A stretch of DNA of 64,000 nucleotides from Bacillota bacterium (GCA_023419605.1 JAEZXR010000143.1:1-64000); one strand, 5' to 3'; shown: positions 34,591-44,698, counted from the stretch's first letter. Notes: generated by a model not told the origin, from the letters alone. Program-made: numbers and translations.

Positions 34591-37500
34591 TTAATCCGTC
34601 GCCAGCTTCTTATACATCGCAAGCCGCTCCTTCGCATTCTTCTCCGCAGCGTCGAACAACACTTCCGCTTTATCCGGGAAAGTCTTTGTCAGTGATGAAT
34701 ACCGCACCTCACTGAGTATGAAATCACGGTAGGAAGCCGTCGGCTCCTTGGAATCCAAAACAAAAGGATTTTTACCCTGCTCCTTCAGAAGAGGATTGTA
34801 CCGGTATAAATGCCAATACCCGGCTTCTACCGCCTTTTTCTCTTCCAGTTGGGTGCAGCCCATCCCCAGCTTCAAGCCATGGTTAATGCAGGGCGCATAG
34901 GCAATGATCAAGGAAGGTCCGGGATAGCTTTCCGCTTCCACGATAGCCTTGATCAACTGGTTCTGGTTGGCCCCCATAGCCACCTGTGCAACATAGACGT
35001 ATCCATAGGACATGGCCATCAGCCCCAGGTCTTTCTTCCGGGTCAGCTTGCCCGATGCGGCAAATTGAGCCACCGCACCCGTAGGTGTTGCTTTGGAGGA
35101 CTGTCCTCCGGTATTGGAGTACACTTCGGTATCAAATACCAGTACATTTACATCTTCACCGGAAGCCAGCACATGATCCAATCCACCGAAACCGATATCA
35201 TAGGCCCAACCGTCGCCACCCAGAATCCATTGGGATTTCTTCACCAGAAACTCCTTCTTCTCCAGGATTTCACGGGCAATCTCATTCACCCTGCCGTTTC
35301 CTTCACAGTAAGCCGGCAATGTATCCAGAAGGCCCTGTGAAGCTTTCCGTGAAGCCTTTGCTTCCTCTATTCCCGCGATCCATTCCGCAGCAGCAGTCTT
35401 TACATCCTCTGTCACTTCCAGGGTCAAAAGCTCCGTACACAGCTTCTTGATCCCATTACGGATCTGTGTTACTCCCAGATACATACCATAGCCGTATTCT
35501 GCATTATCCTCAAAAAGGGAGTTCGCCCAGGCAGGTCCATGTCCTCTGCTGTTTGTACAGTACGGAGTTGCAGGAGCGCTTCCTGCCCAAATAGAGGAGC
35601 ATCCTGTAGCATTGGCGATCATCATTCTGTCTCCGAACAACTGCGTAATCAGTTTCGCATAAGGGGTCTCTCCACATCCTGCACAAGCTCCCGAGAACTC
35701 CAGCAGCGGCTGTTCAAACTGGCTTCCTTTCAGTGTTTCAGGACTTAACAGGTTTTCCTTTTCCGACAGGCTCATGGCATATTCCCAACGGCTGATTTCG
35801 GCAGTTTGTGTTTCCAAAGGCTTCATCACCAGTGATTTTTCCTTGGAAGGGCAAACCTGTGCACAGTTTCCGCAGCCGGCGCAGTCCAGTGCAGAAACCT
35901 GGATTTTAAAGTTATAATTCTCGAAGCCCTTTCCTATAGCCTTTTTGGATACAAAGCCTTCGGGAGCTTTTTCCACTTCCTCTGCGGTCAGCAGGAAAGG
36001 ACGGATGGCCGCATGGGGGCATACATAGGAGCACTGGTTACACTGAATACAGTTGTCCACCTGCCACTCCGGCACTTCCACCGCAATTCCTCTCTTCTCA
36101 TACTGGGAGGTACTTTGAGGGAAAGTTCCGTCTTCTACTCCTACAAAAGCGCTTACGGGAAGTTTATCTCCCTCCTGCCGGTTCATAGGTTCAAGAATCT
36201 TTGTAATAAATTCCGGAACATTCCGCTCTTCCTTCGGTGCATCCACAGCATTTGCCCAGTCTGCGGGAATCTCCACCTTCTTTAAGCCTTCGATTCCCAT
36301 CTCTACAGCCCGGTAGTTCATTTCAACAACTTTTTCTCCCTTTTTGCCGTAGGACTTCACGATGGCATCCTTCATATACCTGACAGCTTCCTCAATGGGA
36401 ATAATGTTGGCCAGCTTGAAGAAAGCCGCCTGCATAATCATGTTGATTCTGCCGCCCAGGCCGATCTCTTTGGCAATATGTACCGCATCAATGGTATAGA
36501 GTGCGATATGGTTCTTTGCAATATACCGCTTCATGGCTCCCGGCAGATGTTCTCCCAGTTCTTGTTCCGACCAGCTGCAATTGAGCAGGAAAGTGCCGTT
36601 TTTCTTCAAATCGGAAACCATATCGTACTTGTCTACATAAGAAGGATTATGGCAAGCCACAAAATTGGCCTTTTTAATGAAATAAGTGGATTTAATGGGC
36701 TTATCGCCAAACCGCAAATGGGAGGTAGTAATACCGCCGGATTTCTTCGAGTCATAGGAGAAATATGCCTGAACAAACTTATCCGTATGATCCCCGATAA
36801 TCTTGATAGCATTCTTATTGGCACCCACAGTACCGTCGGAACCAAGCCCCCAGAATTTACAGCTGATGGTGCCTTCCGGAACCACATCAATCTCTTCTCC
36901 GCTTTCCAGGGATGTATGGGTCACATCATCCACAATACCGATGGTAAAATGGTTTTTCGGCAAACCTGACTTCAAGTTTTCATACACCGCTACAATCTGT
37001 GCCGGAGTGGTATCTTTTGACCCAAGGCCATACCGTCCTGCTACGATCATCGGTTTGCGCCCTGCTTCAAAGAACGCCGTACAAATATCCTGATACAGCG
37101 GCTCGCCCTGGGCTCCCGGTTCTTTGGTCCGGTCCAGAACGGCAATCTTCTGCACTGTCTCCGGCAATGCCTTAAGGAAATGCTCAACGGAGAATGGACG
37201 GTACAGACGCACTTTCAAAAGTCCGACTTTTTCCCCTTGTGCCTGCAAATAGTCAATAGTCTCTTCAATGGTATCACAAACAGACCCCATGGCGATGATC
37301 ACCCGGTCCGCATCCGGTGCTCCATAATAATTGAATAAGCCGTAGTTTCTTCCGGTAAGCTTGTTGATTTCCTGCATGTATCCTTCTACGATGGCAGGAA
37401 CCTCATTATAGAAGGTATTGGAAGCTTCTCTGGCCTGGAAGAATATATCCGGATTCTGTGCCGTCCCCCGTAGAACAGGATGTTCAGGGTTCAGTGCATT

Positions 37501-38115
37501 TTTCCTGAATCTTTTAACGGCTTCCATATCAACCAGCTTTGCAAAATCATCATAGTCTATGACTTCAATCTTTTGTACTTCATGGGAAGTGCGGAACCCG
37601 TCAAAAAAGTGCAGGAAGGGAACTCTTCCCTTGATGGCACTCAAATGCGCCACTCCCGCCAGGTCCATAACCTCCTGAACGTTCCCGGCTGCCAGCATGG
37701 CAAATCCGGTCTGACGACAAGCCATAACGTCGGAATGATCTCCGAAAATGGACAAAGCATGGCTGGCAACGGCTCTGGCACTCACATGAATAACACCCGG
37801 CAGCAGCTCTCCTGCGATCTTGTACATATTCGGAATCATCAAAAGCAAGCCCTGGGATGCCGTAAATGTAGTGGTTAAGGCACCGGCAGCCAGCGAACCG
37901 TGCACTGTACCTGCTGCACCTGCTTCGGATTGCATTTCTACTACTCTTACTTCCTGTCCGAAAATGTTTTTCTTCCCCTGGGCAGCCCATTCGTCGACCT
38001 GCTCTGCCATGGAAGAGGATGGCGTTATAGGATAGATTCCCGCAACCTCAGTGAAAGCATAGGCCACATGAGCCGCTGCCGCGTTACCATCCATGGTTTT
38101 CATAATTTTACTCAT
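34591..38115 (-). CDS. nifJ: Pyruvate:ferredoxin (flavodoxin) oxidoreductase
   Basis: 1174 residues, the full single-chain homodimeric form. Domain order: pyruvate-binding N-terminal domain (MDGNAAAAHVAYAFTEVAGI), transketolase-C-like domain, gamma/EKR region, two [4Fe-4S] clusters (CIQCNQCSYVCPHAAI; CAGCGNCAQVCPSKEKS), then the TPP domain with GDGWAYDIGFGGLDHVL and NTGGQSSKATPTGA. The proximal-cluster cysteines include those in CAGCGETP. It oxidises pyruvate and CoA to acetyl-CoA, CO2 and reduced ferredoxin, the central step linking glycolysis to hydrogen and acetate production in clostridia. It is monocistronic, with an AGGGGGT ribosome site. Confidence 0.98.
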   Translation of the reverse strand: MSKIMKTMDGNAAAAHVAYAFTEVAGIYPITPSSSMAEQVDEWAAQGKKNIFGQEVRVVEMQSEAGAAGTVHGSLAAGALTTTFTASQGLLLMIPNMYKIAGELLPGVIHVSARAVASHALSIFGDHSDVMACRQTGFAMLAAGNVQEVMDLAGVAHLSAIKGRVPFLHFFDGFRTSHEVQKIEVIDYDDFAKLVDMEAVKRFRKNALNPEHPVLRGTAQNPDIFFQAREASNTFYNEVPAIVEGYMQEINKLTGRNYGLFNYYGAPDADRVIIAMGSVCDTIEETIDYLQAQGEKVGLLKVRLYRPFSVEHFLKALPETVQKIAVLDRTKEPGAQGEPLYQDICTAFFEAGRKPMIVAGRYGLGSKDTTPAQIVAVYENLKSGLPKNHFTIGIVDDVTHTSLESGEEIDVVPEGTISCKFWGLGSDGTVGANKNAIKIIGDHTDKFVQAYFSYDSKKSGGITTSHLRFGDKPIKSTYFIKKANFVACHNPSYVDKYDMVSDLKKNGTFLLNCSWSEQELGEHLPGAMKRYIAKNHIALYTIDAVHIAKEIGLGGRINMIMQAAFFKLANIIPIEEAVRYMKDAIVKSYGKKGEKVVEMNYRAVEMGIEGLKKVEIPADWANAVDAPKEERNVPEFITKILEPMNRQEGDKLPVSAFVGVEDGTFPQSTSQYEKRGIAVEVPEWQVDNCIQCNQCSYVCPHAAIRPFLLTAEEVEKAPEGFVSKKAIGKGFENYNFKIQVSALDCAGCGNCAQVCPSKEKSLVMKPLETQTAEISRWEYAMSLSEKENLLSPETLKGSQFEQPLLEFSGACAGCGETPYAKLITQLFGDRMMIANATGCSSIWAGSAPATPYCTNSRGHGPAWANSLFEDNAEYGYGMYLGVTQIRNGIKKLCTELLTLEVTEDVKTAAAEWIAGIEEAKASRKASQGLLDTLPAYCEGNGRVNEIAREILEKKEFLVKKSQWILGGDGWAYDIGFGGLDHVLASGEDVNVLVFDTEVYSNTGGQSSKATPTGAVAQFAASGKLTRKKDLGLMAMSYGYVYVAQVAMGANQNQLIKAIVEAESYPGPSLIIAYAPCINHGLKLGMGCTQLEEKKAVEAGYWHLYRYNPLLKEQGKNPFVLDSKEPTASYRDFILSEVRYSSLTKTFPDKAEVLFDAAEKNAKERLAMYKKLATD

Positions 38116-38405
38116 TGTTTATTTACCCCCTTATATAGATGTTTATGTACATTGTATACATACTCAAGCATTCTTACCTTTTGAAATACCGCTTCCACAG
38201 ATTGATACCGTTTCTTTCCAATTCGTAGAAGCTCTCTGCTAAATTTAAATTCTATCTTTCGGCTTTTTTAAAGACCTACAAATATCTCTATGGAAGAAAG
38301 CCGTTAAAGGTAAACTCCAACAGCTTTCGGTTCCCCCTCGGCTGTTCCCTATATCCTATGTGGAAACAGCGCCGGATATGCAGTCCTCACCGGATCCGCC
38401 GCCCG
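38116..38405. other. PFOR upstream region
   Basis: AT-rich near the PFOR start. A weak -10-like TATACAAT is near 38150 on the minus strand, but I see no convincing -35 and no recognisable riboswitch. Confidence 0.3.
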
Positions 38406-39371
38406 TTACGGTTGTGCGCCTGCCTTTTTCAGCAGTTCCTCAATAATCCCTATATTCCGCACCGTCTCTTCCAAACCAAACAATGGTTTCCGGTCCTTCA
38501 GTACGGCATCGGCAAAATCCTCTACCTCCAGCACATACCTTTCGCTGGCCTCCACCGCAACATCCTGTGAACCTTCTGCCGTTACGACGGTAATTTTACC
38601 CGCCGTATCCGAAAAAGTATCCGGAACATGCATAATCCCTTTTGTTCCTGCGATGATGGAATACTGCAGCAGGTGGGTATCGAAGCCGGAATTGACAGTG
38701 GCTATAAGGTCGTTATCATACTTTAGTACTGCACTAAAGCCTATATCCACACCCTCCCGGGTAATACACTCACCGCTCATGGATACCGGCGAACGGCCTG
38801 TCACCATGCCTGTGAAGTTGATGGCATAGCAGCCCACATCGAAGAGGGAACCTCCGCCCATCTCCGGTTTGAGCCTGACGTCTCCTTCACGGTTTAAAAG
38901 GAAGCGGAAGGTGGAGTTCACATGCCGGACTTCGCCAATGATACCACTATCCAGCAGCTCTCTGACTTTCCGGGTTCTGGCGGTATACCTGTACATGAAA
39001 GCTTCCATGAACTTTACCTGGTGCTTTTCACATGCCTCCACCATCTCGATACATTCCTGTTGATTCAGCGCAATGGGTTTTTCGCAGAGCACGTGCTTCC
39101 CTTTTTGGGCAGCTTTCAGGGTCCACTCCTTGTGAAGATGGTTCGGCAGCGGTATGTAAACAGCATCTACCTCCGGATCATCCAGCAGTGCTTCGTAGCT
39201 GGTATAGGCCTTTGGGCATACGAACTCCTTCCGGCATGCCTGAAGTTTCTCTTCATCCCTGGAGGCAATGGCATAAAACTCCGAATTCTTCGCTTTCACT
39301 ATGGCCGGAATTACGGATAGTCTGGCGATTCTGGCATACCCCAGAACACCCCATTTTATTTTCTTCTCCAT
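38406..39371 (-). CDS. Gfo/Idh/MocA-family oxidoreductase
   Basis: About 321 residues. The N-terminal Rossmann motif is KWGVLGYARIARLSVIPAI (G-x-G-x-x-A/G variant), with the family dinucleotide/substrate motif CEKPIALN near residue 95. The C-terminal domain has MGGGSLFDVGCYAINF. Such enzymes oxidise or reduce sugars or sugar acids with NAD(P). I start it at ATG 39371 (CGGAGTGAT upstream) and discard a long non-homologous extension. It follows the heparinase-like lyase gene by 122 bases and probably processes a sugar released by that enzyme. Confidence 0.88.
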   Translation of the reverse strand: MEKKIKWGVLGYARIARLSVIPAIVKAKNSEFYAIASRDEEKLQACRKEFVCPKAYTSYEALLDDPEVDAVYIPLPNHLHKEWTLKAAQKGKHVLCEKPIALNQQECIEMVEACEKHQVKFMEAFMYRYTARTRKVRELLDSGIIGEVRHVNSTFRFLLNREGDVRLKPEMGGGSLFDVGCYAINFTGMVTGRSPVSMSGECITREGVDIGFSAVLKYDNDLIATVNSGFDTHLLQYSIIAGTKGIMHVPDTFSDTAGKITVVTAEGSQDVAVEASERYVLEVEDFADAVLKDRKPLFGLEETVRNIGIIEELLKKAGAQP

Positions 39372-39493
39372 TTTTATCACTCCGAAAAAGTATTTGTATT
39401 CAGTATATATTATTTTTACCCATTTAAAAACTCTGCTACCACAAATCAAATGGGGTTCAGATGCCCGTATCACCGTTGGATGCAAGGAAAGCC

Positions 39494-41374
39494 TTACTTT
39501 TCGCAGTTTACCGTGAAAACAATTTCCGCGCTTATATTGGGAGCTGTCTGCCGGAATACAAGGTCAATGGTATAGATATCTACCGGAACCGCCTGGTGGT
39601 TCATAAATACTTCCTTGCCAATCCTGCATTCCAACTGCTCTTCGTCGAACAGGATATCTACGCCGGCCTTTTTGCCCGACAGTCGCACCTTTCCTTTTTC
39701 CCTAACCTCGGGTTTATGAAAGGATATAAACCGCTCCATAACGGAAGAAGGAGCCGACTCAAAATTAAATGAATCCGTAATCCGAAGCAGGGTATCCCCT
39801 GTTTTATCAAAAGTAAAGCTTCTTACGAGGCTCTTCAGGTTTTTACTGTCATAGGCCTTTGCAATGTCCATGGACAATCTGTCGCATTCCTTCGAGGTTT
39901 TTACCTCCAGAATTTTTGCACGGTATTCGGCACCTACCGATTGATAGCGTCCTTCAATTACCGGCACCGAATGTCCTTCGGAACTGTTGCAGAAAAAGGT
40001 ATACCGTTCCGGTCCGAAGTACTGTTTTGTGTACTCCCCTGCACCCGTATCCGCAAGCAGTGTTTCTCCATCCGCATGCAGCAGGAAATTCCCAACATCA
40101 TTATGGTTGTGAGGTTCGTTATTATGTCCGCCCTTTGCAACGAAACAGACGGTATGGTCTCCCAGCACCTTTCTGGCAATAAACCATTGGGAGTCTTCCA
40201 GGTAATATGTCGCCTCTCCAAAACGGCCGCTGGGATAGCTGCTGTTGCTCCATACCAGGTCCCGTATGCTATGGCTCCAGCGATAGCAATGATCGGCATG
40301 AAATCCTGCTGCGTACTTCTCATCCGGAATCTCTACTTCTTCATACAAGCTCTTGAGATAATGTGTCAAGCCCTTTCTGTAGGTAGTCTCCACCGATCCG
40401 TCCGAGAAACTGATGATCTTGTTTTCACTTAGGAAGCATTTCTGTTGGAAAAGAGCGATCTGCCACACCTTTTCACTGTTGAACAGGTCCATCTTCCCCC
40501 CGGTCCGCTGTCTAAGCAGCGACGCAAAGGCGGTAAAGAATCCAAAGCCGTAGCTCCAGTACCCCAGTCCTTCCGTACATGCTCCATCGGCCTCATAGCC
40601 GCTTAAGAAACATTCCATGGTATCCATGAGTTTTGCAATAATCGGTGCAAGCATTGCATCGTCTTCAATCAGGTACATGGCGGCAGCGCCTATGGATCCG
40701 GCACAAACCGCAGCCCAGTTGTTGGTGTAGCTTTCCCACCAGAAAGGCGTGTTCATTTCGCAGTAAGGCTCCAAAATTCTCTTTCGAATTTCATTCCGCG
40801 CCCTGTAAACAACCAGGGGAGACAGCTTGCCCTCTAATAAACTGAGAATCTCCGCCAGGGCAAATCCGGTCTCTGCGGCAAACAAATCTACTGTTCGGGA
40901 GTGTTCCCATAGGGACGGTTTTACTTTTCCATCGGTTTCAGCCTTTGCGTTTACATTCTCAACGATGGCCAGACTATGCCCTCCGAGGTGAGCAGGCAGG
41001 GACCAGGTATATTCATCGCAGATGGCCCAAAGGATATCCTCCAGGGCATGGATATGCTCCTCTCTGTTATAAACGAGAGAAAGTATCGCAAAGGTATTGA
41101 GCCGGCCGCGCCGCTCAAAATACTCTTTTTCGTACTCCTTCCTTGAACCCGATTGTTCAAAGATTTTGTACAAGGAAAAAGGAAGTGCCCGTACAGGGCT
41201 TTTTAAAAACTTCTCCCCGCTTTCCAATATCTCATTAAGGATATCTTTGTAGTAGGGCGAGGTTCTTATTTCCTCCCATTTTTCAAGGTTTTTCCCCTCT
41301 GTGAACAGAGCCGCAGCTCCTCCCCTATTCTTACTTCCGTATTCCAGTGCCTCTTTAACATCTACCATATTCAT
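39494..41374 (-). CDS. Heparinase II/III-family polysaccharide lyase-like protein
   Basis: 626 residues. The N-terminal two-thirds form an (alpha/alpha) toroid (TWSLPAHLGGHSLAIVENVN; WWESYTNNWAAVCAGSIGAA, with the Asn/His/Tyr cluster of the active site). The C-terminal third is a beta-sandwich that begins CFVAKGGHNNEPHNHNDVGN, the metal/active-site signature of heparinase II/III. No signal peptide is visible, so it acts on oligosaccharides in the cytoplasm. The exact uronic-acid substrate is unknown. The ribosome site GGGGGAATCGGAT precedes the ATG. Confidence 0.88.
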   Translation of the reverse strand: MNMVDVKEALEYGSKNRGGAAALFTEGKNLEKWEEIRTSPYYKDILNEILESGEKFLKSPVRALPFSLYKIFEQSGSRKEYEKEYFERRGRLNTFAILSLVYNREEHIHALEDILWAICDEYTWSLPAHLGGHSLAIVENVNAKAETDGKVKPSLWEHSRTVDLFAAETGFALAEILSLLEGKLSPLVVYRARNEIRKRILEPYCEMNTPFWWESYTNNWAAVCAGSIGAAAMYLIEDDAMLAPIIAKLMDTMECFLSGYEADGACTEGLGYWSYGFGFFTAFASLLRQRTGGKMDLFNSEKVWQIALFQQKCFLSENKIISFSDGSVETTYRKGLTHYLKSLYEEVEIPDEKYAAGFHADHCYRWSHSIRDLVWSNSSYPSGRFGEATYYLEDSQWFIARKVLGDHTVCFVAKGGHNNEPHNHNDVGNFLLHADGETLLADTGAGEYTKQYFGPERYTFFCNSSEGHSVPVIEGRYQSVGAEYRAKILEVKTSKECDRLSMDIAKAYDSKNLKSLVRSFTFDKTGDTLLRITDSFNFESAPSSVMERFISFHKPEVREKGKVRLSGKKAGVDILFDEEQLECRIGKEVFMNHQAVPVDIYTIDLVFRQTAPNISAEIVFTVNCEK

Positions 41375-41754
41375 ATCCGATTCCCCCTTCTTTCGATATG
41401 CATAAAAAGGGAAGATGCAGCTGCCTTGAACGAACAGGTGCCTTCCCTTACGTTTTATTTATCGGTATAATTTCCACCAGTAACAAGAGTAAAAAGGAAC
41501 GATTTGTGTTCTTTGCCGCTTAAAAGCCAGTTTCCAGGTGAGTATCTTATTCGCATTTTTCCGTACCTTCATGGGTACACTCTTTTTAAGCTTCTTCAAG
41601 GCTGCGCTCGGGTCATCCAGTGCCTTGCCGACTCCCGTCACACGATGACCCGGTTGGGTCCGAAGCTCACGCTGCAGTCCGGCTTCGCTATGAAAAAGCT
41701 GAGGCGCTTATCCTCAGCTTTTGATATCGATTATTTAATTTTGGATTTGCGAAG
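41375..41754. other. Intergenic region between heparinase-like and hpf genes
   Basis: A 61-codon minus-strand frame at 41459-41641 has no recognisable domain and I do not call it. The solid elements are the hairpin at 41694-41722 and the repeat at 41755-41829. Confidence 0.4.
41694..41722. terminator. Bidirectional terminator
   Basis: AAAAGCTGAGG (41694-41704) pairs perfectly with CCTCAGCTTTT (41712-41722), giving T-runs on both strands. It would end the hpf transcript. Confidence 0.8.
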
Positions 41755-41829
41755 GAATAACTTCTACTACAAATTTGCTATACCCTGCATGAACGCCATG
41801 GAGGGCCCGTAAAAAAGTAGAAGTAATTC
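41755..41829. repeat. Structured hairpin repeat, copy A
   Basis: The outer stem GAATAACTTCTACT/AGTAGAAGTAATTC has one mismatch; an inner stem CCCT.CATG/CATG.AGGG lies inside. The conserved motifs TTTGCTATACCC and GGGCCCGTAAAAAA are shared with 51355-51432 and 52808-52992. It lies 12 bases beyond the hpf stop. Confidence 0.7.
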
Positions 41830-41840
41830 TTTGCTGCACC

Positions 41841-42374
41841 TTAAAATTCAGGCTCAATCAAGCCATAGTTTCCGTCTTTCCTTTTGTATACTACATTTAC
41901 CTTCCGGGTATCCGCATTGGAGAATACGAAGAACTGATGGCCCAGCAGGTTCATTTGAAGGACTGCTTCTTCCGCATCCATGGGTTTGATTGCAAACCGT
42001 TTGGAACGTACAATGTTAAACTCTTCTTCCTCTATAACCTCATCCCGGATAACAGTGGGTCCCTCCGGTTCAAAAGCCTCTGCATGAAGCTTTTTGGCCA
42101 GTCTCGTTTTGTTTTTACGAATCTGCCTTTCCAATACATCCACCACCAGGTCGATGGCTGTGTACATGTCATCGTTGAACTCCTCCGCCCGCAGGAGTAT
42201 GTTATTAAAGGGGATGGTAACTTCGACGATCTGTCTGTTTCTTTCGACACTTAAAGTCACATGTGCTTCCGTGTCTTCCTTAATAAACCGATCCAGATGT
42301 CCCAGCTTTCTTTCTACTTGATTTCTTAGCGCCTCAGTTACTTCAAAGTTCTTTCCGCTTACTACGAATTTCAT
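41841..42374 (-). CDS. hpf: Ribosome hibernation promoting factor, long form
   Basis: 177 residues. The N-terminal beta-alpha-beta-beta-beta-alpha domain (VTEALRNQVERKLGHLDRFI ... AHVTLSVERNRQIVEVTIPF) binds the decoding and tRNA sites of the 30S subunit. A linker leads to the C-terminal dimerisation domain (RSKRFAIKPMDAEEAVLQMN; DTRKVNVVYKRKDGNYGLIE) that pairs two ribosomes into 100S particles in stationary phase. This long form is standard in Firmicutes. It is a single gene; the upstream 500 bases contain the DnaA-box cluster. Confidence 0.97.
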   Translation of the reverse strand: MKFVVSGKNFEVTEALRNQVERKLGHLDRFIKEDTEAHVTLSVERNRQIVEVTIPFNNILLRAEEFNDDMYTAIDLVVDVLERQIRKNKTRLAKKLHAEAFEPEGPTVIRDEVIEEEEFNIVRSKRFAIKPMDAEEAVLQMNLLGHQFFVFSNADTRKVNVVYKRKDGNYGLIEPEF

Positions 42375-42880
42375 AAATCAGCAACCCCTTTCATCTTGGA
42401 TAACAAAGAACGTACTGTTCTTTGTTATCTATAAAATAGAATATTATAGCAATTCTATAATCCACAACATCTATTTTATATAGTAAAATACATTAATATT
42501 TTTACCCGATTCCACTATTCTCAAACAAGTTATTTTTTGTGGTTCCAAACAAAGTTGTGGATAAAAAATTAACTATATGGATAATATTCTACAAATTCTC
42601 TTAAAATCCTTCTACGGCGCAGGTTATTTTGCATAAAATATCCACTTTTATATCCACATTTTTCCCACAAAACAGGTGTTTTGTGTATATAAAACCTGTG
42701 GATAATGTGTATAAATCTGTGAATAACTTATTTAAGCCACTTCTACCTGTGGATAAGTATACTGGCAATTGTTTATAGTTTTTTATTTTATGTTATCTTT
42801 TTAAATCAGGCTGCCAGAAAGTGTTTACATAAAAATCGCAAAACCTCAGGGGCATTCAGGAACACAATCCAATCGTATTA
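42375..42880. other. AT-rich region with DnaA-box cluster
   Basis: A 505-base gap between hpf and the glycerophosphodiesterase gene. Three exact copies of TGTGGATAA (reverse of TTATCCACA) lie at 42556-42564, 42697-42705 and 42748-42756. One-mismatch copies lie at 42576-42584 (TATGGATAA), 42706-42714 (TGTGTATAA), 42718-42726 (TGTGAATAA) and, reversed, at 42650-42658 (ATATCCACA). The spacing is within about 200 bases and the surroundings are very AT-rich. This is well beyond chance for a 9-mer and looks like a DnaA-binding locus. Confidence 0.75.
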
Positions 42881-44698
42881 CTACTGGTTAAAAAGCATAT
42901 CCATGAACTTGTAATAGGGAGACTCCGTCTTCATCGTATTAATCACTGCCTTAAGAAGCCTGTCATCGTCAGTGATTATAGCATCTACACCCATCTCTAT
43001 CAATCTCTTCATCTCGGTTTGGTCATTTACCGTCCAGACATGAACTTCCCGTCCTATGGACCTGGCTTCATAGACCAGGTTTTCGCTGACTTTCGCTGCC
43101 TCGATACTGTAGAAATCAACATCCAGCTTCCTTAAATTCCCTCTGGAAAGAAACATTATATAACCGATTTTAATGGTGGGGTTTAGTTTTCTTACCCTCT
43201 GTAGGGCTTCGTAGTTCAACGAGGTAACTACGCACTCGTTTATGAAATTCCTGCTTTCGATAATTTTGACTACGTTATCCGCTAGATTTTGTGAATGCTT
43301 GCCCGCTTTCACCTCGATATTAAGCTTTATTTTTCCTCTGGCGACATCAATAACTTCTTCCAGTAACGGCATCTTCTGTCCGGTAAAATTGCCGCCAAAG
43401 TGACTTCCGGCATCTAAGGCACGGATTTCATCATAGGTTAGTTCCCAGACATTTTTGTTTATCCCTGTAATCCTCTTCAGGTTGGTATCATGACATAAGA
43501 ACACTCTGCCGTCGCTGCTCTGCTGCACGTCAATCTCCGCATAGTCTGCTCCATTACGTATAGCAGTCAGTATTGCAGCCATGGTATTTTCAGGCGCCTC
43601 CAGAGAGCTTCCCCGATGAGCTACTACTTTCACGTCATATTTTGCTTCAAACATCGTTTGCAGAAAAAAACTGACAAGAAGAGTGAAAGCAAGAAACAAT
43701 AATATTCCCGTGAAAAACAGCAACTTTTTGTTTCCAAAAACTTTATCCATGATAGGCGTGTGTTTTAACGCGCCTACTTTGCTCTCCGCCGGAGGATTCG
43801 ACATGCTTATGCCTCTTAATTGATAAAAAAGCCTGGTCAAAAGCAGTAATTCTATCGGGAAGGCTATAAATGTAGCCAGTAAGGTTCCGGTTTGATTAAC
43901 CGCAAATATGGTTGACAGGATAAGCCTGCCCCAAAAGGTCGAATAGTTTGCATAGCCTGAAACAATGCCTGTAAATAGTACCCAAACCGCTACTACCGCT
44001 CCAAACAAAACCATCATCAGAACAGAGGTAAACGTGAACCTCCATAAAAACCTTCCTATATTTGAAGCTACCAAATTTGCGCTTTTCTTCAGGGCCTCAT
44101 GGGGCGGCCTGTCCTCCAGTATCATAAAGTGCAGGCTGAATATCCACCGGATAGCCAGAAATAAGGCCAGCATCCCGGAGACGATCTCCGCCGCAAATAG
44201 TACTGCATTATTTTCTACGCTGCTCAATATAAAGGAAGGTATCTTTAAAGATTGTAAAATGCTAGGATACGGTGTTATTCCCATAAGAGGCGCCGCTATG
44301 AAGAAAATCAAAAGCATGGAGAGGCCCCCGACACTGAACATGCCGGGCACTTTACCTATGCAGAAGCGCAGCAGCCAAAGGTAGGAGACCCCTTCCTGCC
44401 GGAAATATACCCTATGGCTTATAAGCACCAGTCCCCCTAACTCCACCAGCAGTACAAACATTGCAAAGATTACCATTATGCACAGAGTAACTACACCCTG
44501 CGGCGTCATCCCATAACGGACTATATCATAATTAGTCAGAATATAGATGCCCCTGCTGCGTGCGATTGCCTCTACAAGCATGGACATCAGCGGCATCGCC
44601 AGAATCGAAAGCAATCCCTTGGTAAAAAGCTGATATTTTATGAACCTAGCAAATCCATATTTAAAATCTGCAAAAAGCTGCCCTATTTCTCGAATCAA
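42881..44698 (-). CDS. Membrane-anchored glycerophosphodiester phosphodiesterase
   Basis: About 605 residues from TTG 44698, which follows GAGGGGG by 6 bases. Residues 1 to about 340 contain eight or more membrane helices of the glycerophosphodiesterase membrane domain. Residues about 350-600 form a GDPD TIM barrel: VKVVAHRGSSLEAPENTMAA (catalytic His), YAEIDVQQSSDGRVFLCHD (metal-binding Glu/Asp and second His), and VEVKAGKH-type motif as NIEVKAGKHSQ. It cleaves glycerophosphodiesters, or lipoteichoic-acid-type polymers, to glycerol-3-phosphate and an alcohol, on the outer face of the membrane if the topology follows relatives. A non-coding upstream extension was discarded. The family is certain; the substrate is not. 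Confidence 0.92.
   Translation of the reverse strand: MIREIGQLFADFKYGFARFIKYQLFTKGLLSILAMPLMSMLVEAIARSRGIYILTNYDIVRYGMTPQGVVTLCIMVIFAMFVLLVELGGLVLISHRVYFRQEGVSYLWLLRFCIGKVPGMFSVGGLSMLLIFFIAAPLMGITPYPSILQSLKIPSFILSSVENNAVLFAAEIVSGMLALFLAIRWIFSLHFMILEDRPPHEALKKSANLVASNIGRFLWRFTFTSVLMMVLFGAVVAVWVLFTGIVSGYANYSTFWGRLILSTIFAVNQTGTLLATFIAFPIELLLLTRLFYQLRGISMSNPPAESKVGALKHTPIMDKVFGNKKLLFFTGILLFLAFTLLVSFFLQTMFEAKYDVKVVAHRGSSLEAPENTMAAILTAIRNGADYAEIDVQQSSDGRVFLCHDTNLKRITGINKNVWELTYDEIRALDAGSHFGGNFTGQKMPLLEEVIDVARGKIKLNIEVKAGKHSQNLADNVVKIIESRNFINECVVTSLNYEALQRVRKLNPTIKIGYIMFLSRGNLRKLDVDFYSIEAAKVSENLVYEARSIGREVHVWTVNDQTEMKRLIEMGVDAIITDDDRLLKAVINTMKTESPYYKFMDMLFNQ

Noticed and set aside
41459..41641. 61-codon minus-strand frame before hpf's terminator
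   Set aside because: Basic but featureless, no good ribosome site; likely chance.
42556..42756. Chromosomal origin oriC
   Set aside because: DnaA boxes are present, but no dnaA, dnaN, rpmH or gyr genes flank them, so a titration or regulatory cluster is more likely.
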